From Stenopsyche tienmushanensis (Eukaryota; Arthropoda; Insecta; Trichoptera; Stenopsychidae): 64,000 nucleotides of DNA. The position numbers and the translations under genes were made by a program. Under the pieces are notes generated by a model. The model made no database searches, was not told where the DNA came from, and worked only from the letters and a program-made list of their open reading frames with translations. The DNA is taken from assembly GCA_008973525.1 (NCBI GenBank), contig WACJ01000121.1, positions 248,001 through 312,000 on the forward strand, written 5' to 3'. The first letter of the stretch is position 1; each line of letters begins with the position of its first letter. This document shows, in pieces, positions 1 to 11,689 of this stretch.

Positions 1-407
1 TTGGATAAGATTTTTTTCTTTTATCTTTCATCTTTTTAAAAGCCTTAATTTCATACAGCGATACTTACAAGACTCAATTAGGTTGATTTTGCTATTTTAA
101 ATTTTTAAAAAATAATAATGTTTAAAATCGTCTTTTAAATTTCAAAGAGTAATATCTGATTTAAATTTTTCTCCGTCTTATTCGCTCCAAAATGCACCGA
201 AACACTCAATAAATAAATTAAATCGAGCTTTGGGAAATTTGGAATTATACATTCGTTACTGTACAGTATGTTTGAAAATCCTGTACCAAATGTATGTCTT
301 TCCAAATTCCTGATTTTTATCGTTATTATGGTCACATTACTATTTTAACAATTAAAACAACGCAATTAACCTGTATGGGAGTACTTACGGAAATATCCGT
401 TTTGACC
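1..407. other. AT-rich sequence, nothing recognised
   Basis: Very AT-rich sequence. Only two short overlapping reading frames (66 and 76 codons) occur and neither resembles a known protein. No repeat boundary or RNA gene is visible before about 408. Confidence 0.5.
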
Positions 408-617
408 TTCACTATTCAGAAAGAGCACTCTTGTGCATTGAAGCTCCGAGGCGGACAGAGACAGAGAGAACTTAGCACAGTTCGGGAGACTGAGACGGAG
501 AGCTTCTCCATATGCATCGCATGATTGTATAGATCGTTAAGCCCAAATTTATCGACTTATAATGATTTCGATTTCAAGTGTGTTATTTGTTTACGCAAAG
601 AAATGACCGAATATTGT
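408..617 (+). repeat. Dispersed repeat family 1, copy a
   Basis: About 210 bp that match 19962-20172 in inverted orientation at high identity (roughly 85% by eye). Shared landmarks, read on this strand, are AAAGAGCACTCTT, a purine-rich GACAGAGACAGAGAGAAC stretch, TTCGGGAGAC, ATCGTATAGATCGTTA-like sequence, TTTCAAGTGTGTTATTTGTT and AAAGAAATGACCGAATATT. There is no coding potential and no terminal repeat. A further short match to the left part lies at 61488-61515. The family type (MITE interior, SINE or satellite monomer) cannot be told from two copies. Confidence 0.8.
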
Positions 618-729
618 GTGTTATCGAGAGTGTTTGTTTATTTAACTGCTTGCCGTTCATCGCTGCGTGTTGAATGAGTCTTTGTTCAATTATCATTTCC
701 TTCTAAAGGAGGAGCAAATGAATCGACTT

Positions 730-800
730 TTTGTGTATTTTTTATGTAAAGAAATGACGTGGTCTTGTATTCACTATCAAGTGTTCATTTACAATTGACT
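730..800 (+). repeat. Degenerate local second unit of the repeat 1 tail
   Basis: The stretch with GTAAAGAAATGACG and CACTATCAAGTGTTCATTT resembles 580-650 (GCAAAGAAATGACCG and TATCGAGAGTGTTTGTTT) in the same orientation about 150 bp upstream. It may be a diverged tandem duplication of the right end of family 1. The match is short, so confidence is low. Confidence 0.35.
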
Positions 801-2324
801 CTGCCTCGAATTGAAGATTGTCTTACGCTGACTAGGAGCTGACAGAAAGTAATCGGTGTAAAGCGATTATGACAACAACGACTTCATCGATTTTAAATTT
901 GCTCACTAACGAAAAGGTTAAAAGCATTTTAAGTTTGAGATATTTTGTAAAACCTGATAGATGAAATTATGACTAACGGTGTAATTATATAATGAAATTC
1001 ATTAATTAACAGATTCATTTTTAAAAATCACCATTAAGAAATATATTTTAAATATTATGATAACATCCAGTTGGTATTTCTTCTGTAATATAATATTTAT
1101 ACAGCGCTTTGAACTATAGCTAAATAAGCTCGCGAGCAGAGCGACCGCGAAGGGAGCAAAATTTATTATTTTTCAAAGCGTCGACTTTATTACGGTTAAC
1201 CCTCTACCTGCAAGTTTATTTCTCAAATTTATGACATAGTCTAAATTAAAGTATTTTCAAAGTCTAACCAGCTAGCGATTTATTAGTCTATATAATCGCT
1301 CTTCTCCATTTCCCCGGTGTCTATGGCGGGAATATAAAGTTAATAAATGAAGTCCCGAGGTGCATAGGGAGGTAGTGGTACCCGCTGGCACATCCAGCAT
1401 GACGAGGCGAAGGGTTGAATCAACAGGGGATGCCGCGGTTACTCATAAAGCGCATACCGGGGAGATATCAAATAGTTTACAGACCTTCTCGCTCTTAAAT
1501 GGCAAACCAACTCAAATTGGCTGTATGCGCTTCCCCGCACGACTTGTTAAAGAACTCTTTCTATAAATAAACCATTTGGAAAAATAACATCAATTATTTA
1601 AAATTATTTCAAAGCTGAAAAACCCATAGAATATCTCAGCTTATCGTTGAATCGACAAACCGAACACAAATCCCACTAAAACTTTAATATCTTCACAGCT
1701 TGAATGAACAATAGGAGATCAAATAGTGGATGACAGAGTGATGGTGCCGTTTAGCACCACCTGTGGTGCGACCGTTAAATTTAACGACGACGAGTTTATT
1801 TGCCGAACGTCTCCGAGCATTTGAAGACGCCCAGAAGAAGACGGTATTGAACAATATCCCTAAAACAAACGACCTTTGAGCTTGCAAATAGTCACTCTGG
1901 ATGAATATTATATTTGGGGGATAACGTGTCTTTTGGCGTTGAATCAGATGCTCAAATTTGCGCTCGAAATTTGATTATCTGGTCGTTGCAACTATGATGA
2001 ATTTATGATCATTAGCTTCTAGGAGTCATCAAATCTTAGCTGTTAGGGAGAAGACATAAATTCTGTCACTCATCAACAGCTGGAAGGGTTAATGCAGCTT
2101 TGATTTTCTTGTTATCGCATGAAACTAAGCGTCACTTAGTTTAATACGCTCACTTAAGATAATTTTTACAGATAATACAATTTAAAAAGTCGTTGCTCCT
2201 AAGAAAAGTTGGTTGCATTGCTTACTTTCGATATTATCTTGCCCTTAACCCGGCTCGATATTATCTATTTCTATCGAACTTATTTGTTGACACTTTTCTT
2301 GACGACGTTTTCGCTTTTTTGCAT
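801..2324. other. Unassigned sequence with a GC-richer patch
   Basis: Mostly AT-rich. A GC-richer patch at about 1310-1480 carries a 68-codon frame (1360-1566) with no recognisable domain. A small perfect hairpin (GCACCAC, 2-nt loop, GTGGTGC) lies at 1754-1769. No transposase, reverse transcriptase or RNA gene is visible. Confidence 0.4.
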
Positions 2325-2475
2325 TCCATTTCACTATTCATACAATGGAAATTGTTAGCTAAAAGATGAAGCTGTGTTTGTGTAATATATAAAAAGTGCT
2401 ATCGGTTACTTTTCAGCGCGACAGAGAAAGAAAGACTACAGTCGATTGTCCCTCTTTTTCTGACCGACTGCCGCT
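2325..2475 (+). repeat. Dispersed repeat family 2, solo partial copy
   Basis: Shares GGAAATTGTTAGCTAAAA, TGTTTGTGTAATATA and an AGACTACA-pyrimidine-rich tail with 16885-17050 (same orientation) and with 42165-42400 (opposite orientation). In the other two places this block sits in front of a pogo/Tigger-like 3' part, so it is probably the other end of the same element. Here it stands alone. Confidence 0.7.
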
Positions 2476-2639
2476 TTGAGTTGCATTTTTCGTCCAATTC
2501 TGCCCAATTTGCCCTACCTAATCTATACAAATTTCACTTCAAAAAAATAATGATTTTGTAGCGTGGGAGATTTACCAACCCCATGAAGTAGCGCTGTTCA
2601 CAACGACATCTTCCATCTCTCTTCAGGTGCAATGTGTTA

Positions 2640-2960
2640 TTTTAACAGCGCCATCTCTTGTGGCCCTGCGTAGATATTGCACCTGCATATCGACCGATCG
2701 CTTCTTGCGCGTGCACCGTGGCCGGTTGGGTAGTGACGCGCAGGAAGCGGGAGTCCGGGGAGTCGTCGGTTAGCCTTGGCTGCGGGAGGTCGTCCCTCCT
2801 GCAGCCAAATCTCTCTCTCTCTCGTGTGGAATAAATAGTTAGCAACATCACGGCTCGATAGAAGAACGAACCCGTGTGCTAGCACGGCCATCCCGACGGG
2901 CACGTGGGAGGGAGGGAGCCGCCCGGGAACTCTGCCTCCGAGAGCGCCCCCGCCTCAACG
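2640..2960 (+). repeat. GC-rich dispersed repeat family 5 with hairpin and TC microsatellite
   Basis: A sharply GC-rich island in AT-rich surroundings. The part at about 2756-2850 matches 36360-36465 in inverted orientation: a TTATTCMAC-type border, a GA/TC microsatellite, then TTGGCTGCGGGAGG and AAGGCTAACCGACGAC-like sequence on the minus strand. It contains a near-perfect hairpin (arms 2776-2789 and 2795-2808, 14 bp with one mismatch, 5-nt loop) and a short (TC)n run near 2811-2823. Two overlapping minus-strand frames of 88 and 69 codons here look like chance products of GC-rich DNA. On the minus strand the part near 2840-2920 has a CGGGTTCG motif reminiscent of a polymerase III B box, so a tRNA-derived SINE is possible but unproven. 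Confidence 0.65.
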
Positions 2961-4910
2961 TTACAATTTCATTTAAATTAAAATGGTTATATCGGTTACA
3001 TGACAATAACTACACAAAATATGATGAAGTATAATATATTTATTAAAAAAATACGATTTTAACTGGAAATAAAAATGCATCTATTTTCTGACGCAACATA
3101 CATTTTGGAGATAAATATGACATACATTTCGTTGCTTCAACACGTTTACAAATTAACTGCTTCAACATTCTATAATTTATGAGGAAATAAAAGTACGTTT
3201 TTTTTGCTGAAGTTACTCATGATGTTCAAATTTCGCCAAATTGACATAAGCAGTAGGCTCAATGTTAAATTGTAAATTTCTAATGGTCTTATTGTTATTA
3301 CAATCGATGTATTACTAAAAAATCTATATTCAATACATAATCTGAAAAATATTTTCATCATAGATCATCCCGGAGTTATTCATTCAAACCATCGAATAGA
3401 TTGATAGATGAACTGTTGTTTTTATAAATCTTCATCATATTCTACTCATAAATATGACGAAGCATGTTTGTTGTTCAAAATACAAGGAGCACTTAATCAC
3501 TCATCTATCTAAGGAAAAAAATAAATAATGCATAAAAATATATGATTTTAGAATTATTTTAAATTTAAAAATAAATAGTAATCCTATGAATATAAGCTTG
3601 AATTATATGGGAAAAAGCTGAAAAATGCTCTTTACCTCTTAATATGTCAATCATTTATATGCACTAATCAAAATTTTCAATATATTTTAACTGTTCTGAC
3701 ACTTATCTTTTTAAAATAATTTTAATTTTACAACATTTCTTCGTTATAAAAAACTCCCAAAGGAATCCGATAATTAAGTTATGATAACAAAAAGCTTGCT
3801 TGTCTAAGTTAGATCGAAGATAAGTAATGATTCCAGTCAAAGGAATATATGTTTGGGTATACGAGATCAATTTATTACCCAAACGCGATGTAAACTTTCA
3901 TAAAGGCTGTCAACCGAAAAGAGGACCTGGTGTCGAAAGTCGGCCGTGTGAGTAAACCCTTTTTAGTTGATTAAGAGGGCTCTTCTTCAAAATATCCAAG
4001 AAGATTTTCACTAATATATTTGTGCCCGAAAAAAATAGTGCTTGAGCTCGGGTTTTTTAACCGATTTGGTTGAAAAACTAAAATGAATCGAGGCGAGATT
4101 TAGATATTTTTTTCTTATCTGGATCGAAAAACAGCTCGAGATGATGCTCAGTGCGAGAAAATTAAAATTAAGGGACGAACTGACAAGAACAGATTTACAA
4201 GGGTGACTTGCTCGAATCATTTGCAATGTTATTCGCGAAGCAAAGAGATTGGAGCTCACGCACTTTTTGCGCTGAAAAGGGTGGGCAATCCAATTTAATC
4301 ACTTCAAATAATCTTGTTTTTTCTTTTCTCGAAGATTTTGTAATTCGCTTTATACTTAATTCAACAGAAAAAAGCACTAAAAACAAATTAGTAAATTGTA
4401 TTCGCATATTTTTTGTAGTGACGACATGATTTGTTGACAAGACCTTTTGTGTAAGATCAGTACCAGAGGGAACAAAACTTACGCTCAAAAGAACGCCTTG
4501 TTAGAATACTAATTATAAATTCTATATTTCGTACTTGAATATTCAAATCTTCCTCTTAATTACACTTCAACTATAATGAGATAAAAATACTAATTTATAC
4601 CATCATTCTTTGCGTAATAAATTATATTGTTATCATTTTTTTTATTTTCTTTATCATCACAGCATCTTTGTAAAGAAGGTACAAATAATCTATTTCGCAA
4701 GTTCTTGTTTGAAATCTAAATTGGTCTAAATCAATCAAATAAACGTGGTTTCTTAGAACTTCTGTTAGTGTTTCGTCTCTTAGTGAGACGTACTAATCAT
4801 TTAAACGCATTTTGGTCTTCATATTGGTTTTGTGATTTAAAATTAAAGTCATACTGTCATCAATGTTTGTATGTCTGTATATTCTCGAATAATGTTTAAA
4901 GACGTGGAAT
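2961..4910. other. AT-rich sequence, nothing recognised
   Basis: No protein similarity in the short frames (63 to 97 codons), which overlap on both strands as expected by chance. No repeat pairing with other parts of the window was seen. Confidence 0.45.
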
Positions 4911-4947
4911 GAAGAATGTCATGTATTTGTATCAGATGACATTCTTC
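4911..4947. repeat. Perfect 12-bp inverted repeat
   Basis: GAAGAATGTCAT at 4911-4922 is followed after 13 nt by its exact reverse complement at 4936-4947. It could be the core of a degraded foldback element or an unrelated hairpin. No flanking duplication is obvious. Confidence 0.7.
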
Positions 4948-5024
4948 GTTAATTATTTAGTAACATATTAAATTATCATCGTCATAGTGCAATTACACAT
5001 AATCTTCTTCAATATTCATTCTTC

Positions 5025-5170
5025 GCGCTAAGGATTCATGTCATTTCTATCAATTATTCACGTGTTCAAATACTCAATTATGAGGAGAGCACGACTTCCG
5101 GGTATTATTTCTTAACACTCATCCAACGAGTCATCTGGATAAATATTTCAAAAAATGCCATCCAATAATT
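5025..5170 (+). repeat. Dispersed repeat family 4, diverged copy
   Basis: Aligns without large gaps to about 35905-36030: ATTCAC, then GACTTCCGG against GACCTCCGA, CTCATCCAACGAGTCATCTG against CTCACCCAACGGACCACCTG, and GGATAAATATT against GGATGAATATT. Identity is roughly 60-65% by eye, so this is an older copy than the one at 35.8 kb. Confidence 0.6.
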
Positions 5171-7096
5171 CCATCTTAAAAGTGTGCGATTTTTTAAGAC
5201 TAACTAAGATGGTTAAGCTTATTTTGGAAAAAAGGGAAAAAAATACTTCAGATAATCATGTAAATTTTTCTTGAAGGGACTACTTTACTTTCTGAAAAGC
5301 ATATTAAAATATATGGATAATTCTTTCCTCGAAAAGACAAGAAATACAGAATTACATGACGTATAAGAAGTGCTTCTAAAATCGCTTTTCTTCGCTCATT
5401 TAGGAATATCCCCACCGACATACATTTTATCCTTTGAATTCTAAAATGGAAAATCGTAACTTTTGATTCTAATCAGAACTAATATAATATATCACAGATT
5501 GTATGGTCTGTCATCAATATTTGATATACCAAAAATTATATAATGTGCTTCATTACTATATTATATTACTAATTCATCCATCTGATGCATCATCTATGAA
5601 TAAGAACATGTTTTATTGTCATCTAATAATTAAAGTTTTGCTTGAAAATCGCGCAAATTAAGAGTCAAACACATACGAAAGTTTTCCTAAAACAATTTAT
5701 AAAATTGAAGATTATAGTAAACATTAATTTTTTCACAAAATCAATACCATAAGCAATAACATCCGCATTAATTTGCCAAATAATTAAAATATTAAAAGAA
5801 AAACTTATTTTTATAAGCTTGTGCCATTTTAAATATAGCTATCATAATCCAAGATTGTCGCGATTACGACTCGACTGTCTGAAGCAAAGATATTTTTAAG
5901 AAGAGTCATTGATTTAAAATTCAATCATCAATAACGCCCACCTCCCACCGCCTCCTAATCTTGTCAGATTAGCCATGAAGGCATTGTATTTTTATAGAAT
6001 CGCGAGCCATTTCGGCGAAGAGCCACCCAGTAAATAAAGGTCGAAAGATAAAACCGAAAGTGGAAAGCTCGTTCGAAAGTTTCGTATAGACCAAACATGG
6101 CGATAAATTAGAAAACAAATGGCCAGACGGTAGCTTAATGAACCATGGAAAATAAATGACTCTTGTTTCTTATTAAGTTGACACATGACTTATGTAACCG
6201 ACGGTTTCCTAGTCCACTCTTTAGGTAAACTCGACGTTAACTCGCATACCCGGCAATACATCAAGCCTTTTTCATTTACCTTACCCATTGATCTTACACA
6301 TGAGCCACCTTCTTTTTACCTTCATCAAGCCAAGGCTTGCCGCCGGCCATCTCGCGTAGTCGCCTAATTATTCCTCTTTAATTTTCGAGACTTCCTGAGC
6401 CACCCTGGATCGAGTGCTTCGGGTCCGATGTGTTTTTATTTTCACCCCTCAAGCAACCACTAAATGTTAATATGCCCGGCTTCTATGGCTACATCGCATG
6501 GCGTTTATGTTATCGACCAAGCAATGGATGTTTCCACATTGGCAAATTCTACTCCAGCGTGTAAATTTAAGCTCATAAATTATCTTAATTGCAAACGGCT
6601 TACGCTGATATTCGCACCTTAACACTGGAACCTCAACGTATTGTTGTCTATGATTTCCACTTCCGGATTGTCCCAAAGGTATAACACTGCTTTATCTAAT
6701 TGCATATTAAAGCATACCTCATACCACTAAATTATAATGTCCATATAAATAATTAAAGTTTATAATAGAAATTTACTTATGTAATAATCTCAATTTTCGA
6801 ATTAAAACAATAATAATTTCGCTGAATAATATGTTAATAAATAAAGTATCAATTCTATTAGAAAGGGCCGAAAAGTAAATAAAATGTATTGACTTTTCCT
6901 TCTATAGTGAATTTATTTTGAGACATACTTTAAAAAAATGTTTATACTGTAGGATGAATAAAATTGTTATAATAAATTTGTATGAGTAAAAATAAAATTG
7001 ATGAATAAAATTGTTGCTAGGATTCTTCACCCATTGAAAAATTGCATAATAATCGTACAAGAGTCCGTTAGTAAGAGTTTTATTTTGAAGTGAGTC
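5171..7096. other. Unassigned; GC-richer island at about 5940-6700
   Basis: Sequence from about 5940 to 6700 is clearly less AT-rich than its surroundings, yet every frame is short (60 to 69 codons) and none resembles a known protein. It could be unique host DNA (untranslated exon or conserved noncoding element) or an old repeat. The rest is AT-rich and featureless. Confidence 0.4.
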
Positions 7097-7129
7097 CGGC
7101 GGGTCGAACTTTTACTGGTTCGCCCGCCG
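7097..7129. repeat. GC-rich imperfect hairpin
   Basis: CGGCGGGTCGAAC followed within about 7 nt by GGTTCGCCCGCCG. The arms pair over 12 to 13 positions with one bulged base. It stands out in AT-rich DNA. It might be a transposon sub-terminal stem or a structured RNA, but no other element part is recognised beside it. Confidence 0.6.
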
Positions 7130-7554
7130 CTACCAATTTCTGGTCCATGAAACTGTACTCTACCTCGCATTGTCATCGAGTATTGTAAAAAGGTAAATGA
7201 ACTATGCTTTAGAAAAAATCATTATTCTATTAACAGAACTTAATCTATCTTAAGTTAGGATTCTTATAACAGTTTCTAACAAGCTTTTAGAGGATTATAT
7301 GGAACTTAACTCTAATAAAATATTGAAAAGTATAGTGGCCAGCTAATTTCTAAGATTAAATATATCAACAGCTATTATATAGTAAGAGCTATTCAAACTT
7401 TTTAAGTATTGTAATAAATTAAAAATATATACCAAACTCTGCAAAAAATAAATATATATTTTTTTTAAATTCCAAATTTACATTTTCTCTCGACTTACAA
7501 TCGATACCAGAATATACCGGATTATATCGTGTGTATTTTATTTAATACACCAAC

Positions 7555-7635
7555 ATGTCAGGATATTGACCTAATCGGGTCTTATCAGGGATTTTGACTT
7601 GTTGGGATTATAACCGTCGGAATTTCGACCATATG
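7555..7635 (+). repeat. Degenerate short tandem motif
   Basis: Four related words recur in about 70 bp: AGGATATTGACC, AGGGATTTTGAC, TGGGATTATAACC and CGGAATTTCGACC. Spacing is irregular (about 13 to 28 bp). It looks like a decayed minisatellite. Confidence 0.5.
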
Positions 7636-10078
7636 TGCAAAATATGACATCTCATGATTATGGAATTACGTTGGCCAATGCAATAGTCAGATAAAATCGA
7701 CCTTCCAATCTAAATTTTCTGACATATGATCTAAATTGAAATTGTCAATCATACAATAAATCACTATAGATATAATCAGACTGAATTAGATGGTGAACAA
7801 AATGCTTAAAAATGCACATAATCCATAGGATTCTAAATCACGACTATAAATGAATTGGCTTTATATCGATCCCTTATTAAATTACTTTTATCAAATCTTA
7901 ATATAATTTTATTTTCCATAAGCTGATAATGAATTAAATATGTATGATCTGCCTTTAAATTTGCTCAAATAAATTTAAGAGGACTTAAACCATTGTGCTC
8001 ATATTCAAGTATATTCCCTGTGCTGTTATATATTTATTTTCTTTATCGAGCGTTCTCACGGAAATTTTATTTTTAATCCATTTAAGTCCAAATTATTAAC
8101 AATATTTCCGAACGCTTTGCTTTGATTTCCTGGATTAGCTGATTAATAAAGTTGAACAAAACCGTTTAGGAATTGTTGATATCATTAATCACTTATAAAT
8201 GCTCTCCTATTTAATTTTCTTATTCAAATAATTCTATCCTAACATAATCACACGTGGAAGACAATGGAAAACCAATATATAAGATATTATTTCCATTGAA
8301 AAGTCTCCTATGAAGATCTCTTACATATGATAGTAAATATGGCACCCTAAAAAGAAGAAGCTGTAAAATCCCATAATTTAGTAGTTAAAATTTTAGATAA
8401 TTCAAATCTAAAAAAGGTGTGATTAGCAATCAACATTTTTAAATATTGCATTTGGTCGCTTATTCATATTAGACTTGCAACAAGGATCTATCACTGTCCG
8501 GATATCGATGGTGCTATGAAGATATTTTTATTTCAGAACAAATTAACAGTATTTTATTATCAATAGCTGTTAAAATGAAACTTTTGTATATGGGCAGAGA
8601 ATTTGATATGACAAATGGATGAAATATGTATAAATTAGCATCACAAAGGCAAACAAAACGATAGAGAACTATAATAAAAAAGTATATTTTGTAAAAGTAG
8701 ATAAAATGAGTTATGAATTGAGATGAATTGAAACGATCTGAAAGTCTGGCCTAATGATAATAATCCTTATAAGGAACAACAACAGTATCACTGATGAGTC
8801 CGGAAATATAGAGTTATGAGGCATGCTTAATAAGATGGACAATTTCGCGTCATATTAAAAATAATAAATGGCAAATTCCTTGATAAGAGAAACACTTTCA
8901 TAAGGAAGCACTGAAATATTGCATCAATCTAGATTGTCAGCAAACTGCAGAGTTAAAAAGCGCCGTATTCTTCATATATTACATTCTCCTGCGCAAAAGA
9001 GAAATAAGGGAGGAAAAAAATTGAGGGCATATTTCGTGAGCAATAAAGCTGCCCATTTTTAAACAATGTGATGAAAGGAGCGTTTTTTGAGCACAATGAA
9101 AAATCTCAATAAAAGCGCACTTAGGGTTAGTCGGAATGCCGGATTTTACGCTATTTAAAAGCGCCCTCTAAAAATACGTCCGAAGTCACAAACACAATTT
9201 CTTTGTGCAAAATCCGTAACAGATTTGCCATTCTGCAAATCCCGGTCCCGTCTAAGTCCTTTGAACCGTGAAAGGCATTCGTTCTAGATTTTAATTAATT
9301 ATATCGATCACTTTGAAAATAAGAGAAGCTCAGAATTTATTGTTCCGCTCTTGTTCCCAGTCTATGGGGTTGTATTTACCCCTATCTGGTCGCTTTATCT
9401 CCTTTCACTTTGTATGGCTTGATTAAAAAGGACGTGCGTTAAAAATTGCAAAATAAAAGCCCTCCCACACACACACGCACGTATGATGTATCAGAGATTT
9501 TCCTCGATGTTTATTTTTAAGCATTCCATAAACATGTACATAAATATTAATAGCACATATCTAATCCAATTAGGGTATACACCCTAATAAGATTATATAA
9601 CGCTTGGGAACCCATAACAGTATAAATTATTCAAGATGATTCAATTAAGAAAATAAATGGCAAAAATAAACACAAGTTAATCTATTAATACAAATTAACA
9701 ATTCAACACCCTTTTAGATGAATCTAGTTTTGTACATAGAATCATTTCATGTAACAGATGTATTATACTGCATTAAGAATATTTAATTAAAATTACGAAC
9801 TCAACATTCATTTTGGTAAATGAAATAATTAAAAGCTTAACAGATTCATCCGAACGTCGAACCGAACATTTAATTCAAAAAGGTATGTCTTCACCTTGTC
9901 AAGCTTATGCTTTGTAAAAAAAATCTTTGTCTACGATGGAAAAAATGCGTTTTAAAGGAATCAAATGAAAATTTTTAAAAAAAATAACTATAATTATCAC
10001 TTAAAATACAATCAATCGTAGTAAATACAAGAAATTTAGTTTAGTTTTAAAGAAAGTTTTAAATTTAAAAAAATAATA

Positions 10079-10104
10079 GATTTCTTTCGGGATAACCTAA
10101 TATT
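10079..10104 (+). repeat. 26-bp word shared with 63919-63944
   Basis: GATTTCTTTCGGGATAACCT and the following AATATT recur at 63919-63944 in the same orientation with one mismatch. The similarity appears to stop on both sides. It may be a conserved border of an otherwise diverged repeat. Confidence 0.5.
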
Positions 10105-10145
10105 CGAAGTAAAGTAATAAGGAAAAACTCAAAAAAGATGAGTTT

Positions 10146-10594
10146 TCACTTATAGGAAGCCTTCACTTATAGTTATATATTTTAATGTATCTCATATGGT
10201 TCTAAATACATTTTATGAATTATTAGATCGATATTAAACAATAAATAAATTTTATAATATCACAATACATTTATTGATTATTAATTCATTCGTCGATGTT
10301 CTATGCGTTATTATATAAATAAGTATTATATTAGGTTAATTATTATATATTTTTATATTGTTAATATAGGAAAAGTTTCAAAATTCAACCCCAAAGAAAT
10401 CAATTTCACTTTGAGATAACATCATTGTCATAATTTGACCTTGATGAGCGCTTCTTAAGTGTATGAAGAAAATTCCATCAGCGAACGAAATTGCGTGATA
10501 ATGCGATTAGGAAACAGCTAACCAAATCACAACTTCCTATCATAGTTCGTTAGCTGGAAATAAAATAAGGAAGTCTCACTTATAGGAAGCCTTC
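10146..10594 (+). repeat. Pair of 19-bp direct repeats about 430 bp apart
   Basis: TCACTTATAGGAAGCCTTC occurs exactly at 10146-10164 and again at 10576-10594. The first copy is followed by a second TTCACTTATAG. The interval is AT-rich and noncoding. It may be a small duplication or short repeats bounding a decayed insertion. Confidence 0.55.
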
Positions 10595-11689
10595 CCCGGC
10601 TAATTTCAAACAAGGGATAAAAGAAAAATTCAATCACTCTAATATTATTTCGTCTTATCCCATAAGATTTGCTATGTGAGACATATCATATTTTATTTTT
10701 ATTCATCAAAATAATTTAGAAAGCGCTTTAAGGGATGAAAAAAATAAAACCCCTCTTCTATATCCCGGTAGAGCATATGTTCCTGTAATTCAGCGTCGTA
10801 ACTGAAATTTAAGGGGAAGTGGAAAATTGAACCGTTTTGCTCGAAATTAAATGATTTCGTATATAGAGTAATGGGAAAACATTTTTCTAATAAAAGGTTA
10901 GAAAGTTTGTTTCCGAACGCTTCCCAAATGTTTTAACAAAAATATATTTCGATGCATTTGAAATTCATTCTGCTATTCTCCCAATATTATCAAGTTCGAC
11001 TAATTTTCATGGCGATCTTTTAAGCCCAAAGCTATAATCATGTTTTGTTAAGAAACTTCTCATAAATAAGAGATCATGTAACATGATATTACAATAATTT
11101 AACGAAAGTATTAATTAGCGAAAGCCATTCTTCATTATTCTAGAGAGATTCAATACTCTTTGTTGTGTTTTATTTCATTTTTAATTTATTATTAAATTCA
11201 AAGAAAATATCACTTCAACGTCCCTTGTGATTATTAATAAAAATTTCCTCCCACTGGATTGTATTAACACTTGAATTTCAACGATCAAAATTATTTACAG
11301 TATAAAATTTTTCATTTGTCGGTGAACTTATATCCAAAATTAAGCTCATTTCTTTATTTAAAAACTAAAACCCAAAATGAACCAAATTTTACATGTGATT
11401 TTTATTGACTTTGATTCACTAAAAGCGTTAAATTGCACGATCTCTATGGCCAAATTACGCTGGCTATTAATTGATTATTTATCAAACTGTTTGATTCGAA
11501 TTTAGCCACCTTTTTTTCCCTTAGAAAGGTGAAATCTTCAACAAGACACCATGATTAAAAAGCATGGTAGTATGGGATTCACTAAACCCACTAAAACCCC
11601 CACCCTTTTTTCTCCACCGACCCCCTTGGAATCCGCTTTCGCATTGCTTCAAAGGGGTGGGTTTATATTTCTACGAACCGGTGTTCACT

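Larger units (their letters stand above)
7130..11689. other. Long gene-poor AT-rich stretch
   Basis: No coding sequence recognised over about 4.5 kb; the frames are shorter than 60 codons until 11551. A short CA-type microsatellite lies near 9467-9480. A GC-richer patch at about 9000-9290 has no frame or repeat partner that I could find. Small repeats inside the stretch are listed separately. Confidence 0.4.

Noticed and set aside
2637..2903. 88- and 69-codon minus-strand frames
   Set aside because: They overlap a GC-rich dispersed repeat and a microsatellite, and their translations are low in structure and not repeated as coding in the second copy.
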